In this document: positions 63,623 to 64,000 of the stretch, piece after piece
How positions within the stretch are numbered: position 1 is the stretch's first letter
Layout of the letters: the number at the start of each line of letters is the position of its first letter
Source of the DNA: Gammaproteobacteria bacterium
GTDB lineage: Bacteria > Pseudomonadota > Gammaproteobacteria > Pseudomonadales > JAUIET01
Assembly: GCA_030431775.1 (NCBI GenBank)
Contig: JAUIHW010000005.1
Span: 62,001-126,000, forward strand
Reading direction: 5' to 3'
Length of the DNA stretch: 64,000 bases
Made by a program: the position numbers and the translations under genes
Notes under the pieces: model-generated
Told to the model about the DNA's origin: nothing
The model's database searches: none
Seen by the model: the letters and a program-made list of their open reading frames with translations, nothing else

Positions 63623-64000
63623 TTATGGCAACCTAAATACGTACAGCGCCTGCCCATTGGCGGGTTGGTAAATGTCCGGACTGATCACCGCAGTCATCGC
63701 ACGAAACACGCCCATTCCTGTGGGAATTGCCAGGTATTGTTCACCATTTGCCGCATAGGTAATAGGGTAACCATGCGCAGGAGCTCCCAAACGGGTACGC
63801 CACAACAGCTTACCACTGCGTGCATCAAAGGCGTTCAAGTATCGGTCCAGGTCGCCCACAAAAACCAGATCGCCCGCGGTAACCAGCGCGCCGCTCATGA
63901 ACATGGCGCGTTGTTCATGGCGCCACTCTTCTTCCATAGAGACGGTGTTAATCGCTACCAGCCTGCCCAGTTTACCATCGCTGTGCGGTGCAGCGAATGA
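63623..64000 (-). CDS. PQQ-dependent dehydrogenase, C-terminal fragment (5' part beyond window)
   Basis: The frame is open to the window edge and gives 125 residues ending in ALYVFRLP. SFAAPHSDGKLGRLVAINT at the visible start, then DLVFVGDLDRYLNAFDARSGKLLWRTRLGAPAHGYPITY, matches the last propeller blades of quinoprotein alcohol dehydrogenases (W-motif GKxLWxxxL). The family is periplasmic and oxidises alcohols or sugars with PQQ. Type I or II cannot be told from this fragment. It precedes the Baeyer-Villiger gene on the same strand, 128 bp away. Confidence 0.88.
   Translation of the reverse strand, partial: SFAAPHSDGKLGRLVAINTVSMEEEWRHEQRAMFMSGALVTAGDLVFVGDLDRYLNAFDARSGKLLWRTRLGAPAHGYPITYAANGEQYLAIPTGMGVFRAMTAVISPDIYQPANGQALYVFRLP

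Noticed and set aside
1..64000. CRISPR arrays, prophage, integrase or transposase genes, tRNA and rRNA genes
   Set aside because: No regularly spaced repeats, no phage or recombinase motifs in any frame, and no recognisable structural RNA were found. A short tRNA could be missed without a covariance search.

Overview
The window (about 64 kb, moderately GC-rich) looks like the chromosome of a free-living, probably marine, gammaproteobacterium with broad aromatic and lipid catabolism. This is inferred from a Paa cluster closest in sequence to the proteobacterial type, a PlsB-type acyltransferase, TonB receptors, many CoA-thioester enzymes, a Rieske dioxygenase, a Baeyer-Villiger monooxygenase and a quinoprotein. 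No rRNA, tRNA, CRISPR array, phage or transposase gene was seen.

Layout. 1-9298: phenylacetate degradation (paaB partial, paaA, paaJ, paaI, paaG, paaZ on the minus strand; paaK divergent on the plus strand), followed by a DUF485 protein and a sodium:solute symporter that may import phenylacetate. 9384-15080: a TVP38/TMEM64 membrane protein and an alpha/beta hydrolase, divergent from a 1150-residue fusion of a PlsB-type acyltransferase, a globin and an AMP-dependent acyl-CoA/ACP ligase. 15161-17758: agmatinase family, zinc metallopeptidase, VOC protein. 17749-22574: minus-strand operon of MarR, thiolase-like protein, DUF35 protein, SDR and Rieske dioxygenase alpha and beta. 22715-27830: plus-strand operon of anthraniloyl-CoA monooxygenase/reductase, SDR, enoyl-CoA hydratase and acyl-CoA dehydrogenase. 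27921-33253: aquaporin, two tandem unknown paralogues, and a response regulator / HD-GYP / histidine kinase group. 33269-38943: amidohydrolase lipoprotein, two MaoC proteins, acyl-CoA dehydrogenase, MDR oxidoreductase. 39020-47051: methyltransferase, a reductive-dehalogenase-like Fe-S fragment, GMC flavoprotein with its Tat partner, a frameshifted TonB receptor, a luciferase-like monooxygenase, then a divergent MarR and MaoC. 47048-54222: MscS channel, RidA, isatin-hydrolase/kynurenine-formamidase-like cyclase, two-gene indolepyruvate:ferredoxin oxidoreductase, glutaryl-CoA dehydrogenase. 54244-64000: FAD oxidoreductase, TonB receptor, TPR-sulfotransferase, lipoprotein hydrolase, methyltransferase, a 79-bp inverted-repeat element, Baeyer-Villiger monooxygenase, and the 3' end of a PQQ dehydrogenase.

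How it may work together. Three divergent promoters up to 26 kb apart (22.6, 46.0 and 48.5 kb) carry the same 16-bp palindrome, ATTTTAA-NN-TTAAAAT, and two of them adjoin marR genes. The genes behind these sites fit one pathway: indole-3-acetate or a related indole is oxygenated, cleaved to isatin by a cysteine-less thiolase-fold protein with DUF35, opened to isatinate by the cyclase, decarboxylated oxidatively to anthraniloyl-CoA by the ferredoxin oxidoreductase, dearomatised by the anthraniloyl-CoA monooxygenase, and finished by beta-oxidation and glutaryl-CoA dehydrogenase. The gene identities and palindromes are read from the sequence; the pathway is inference. The acyltransferase-globin-ligase fusion is the most unusual single gene.
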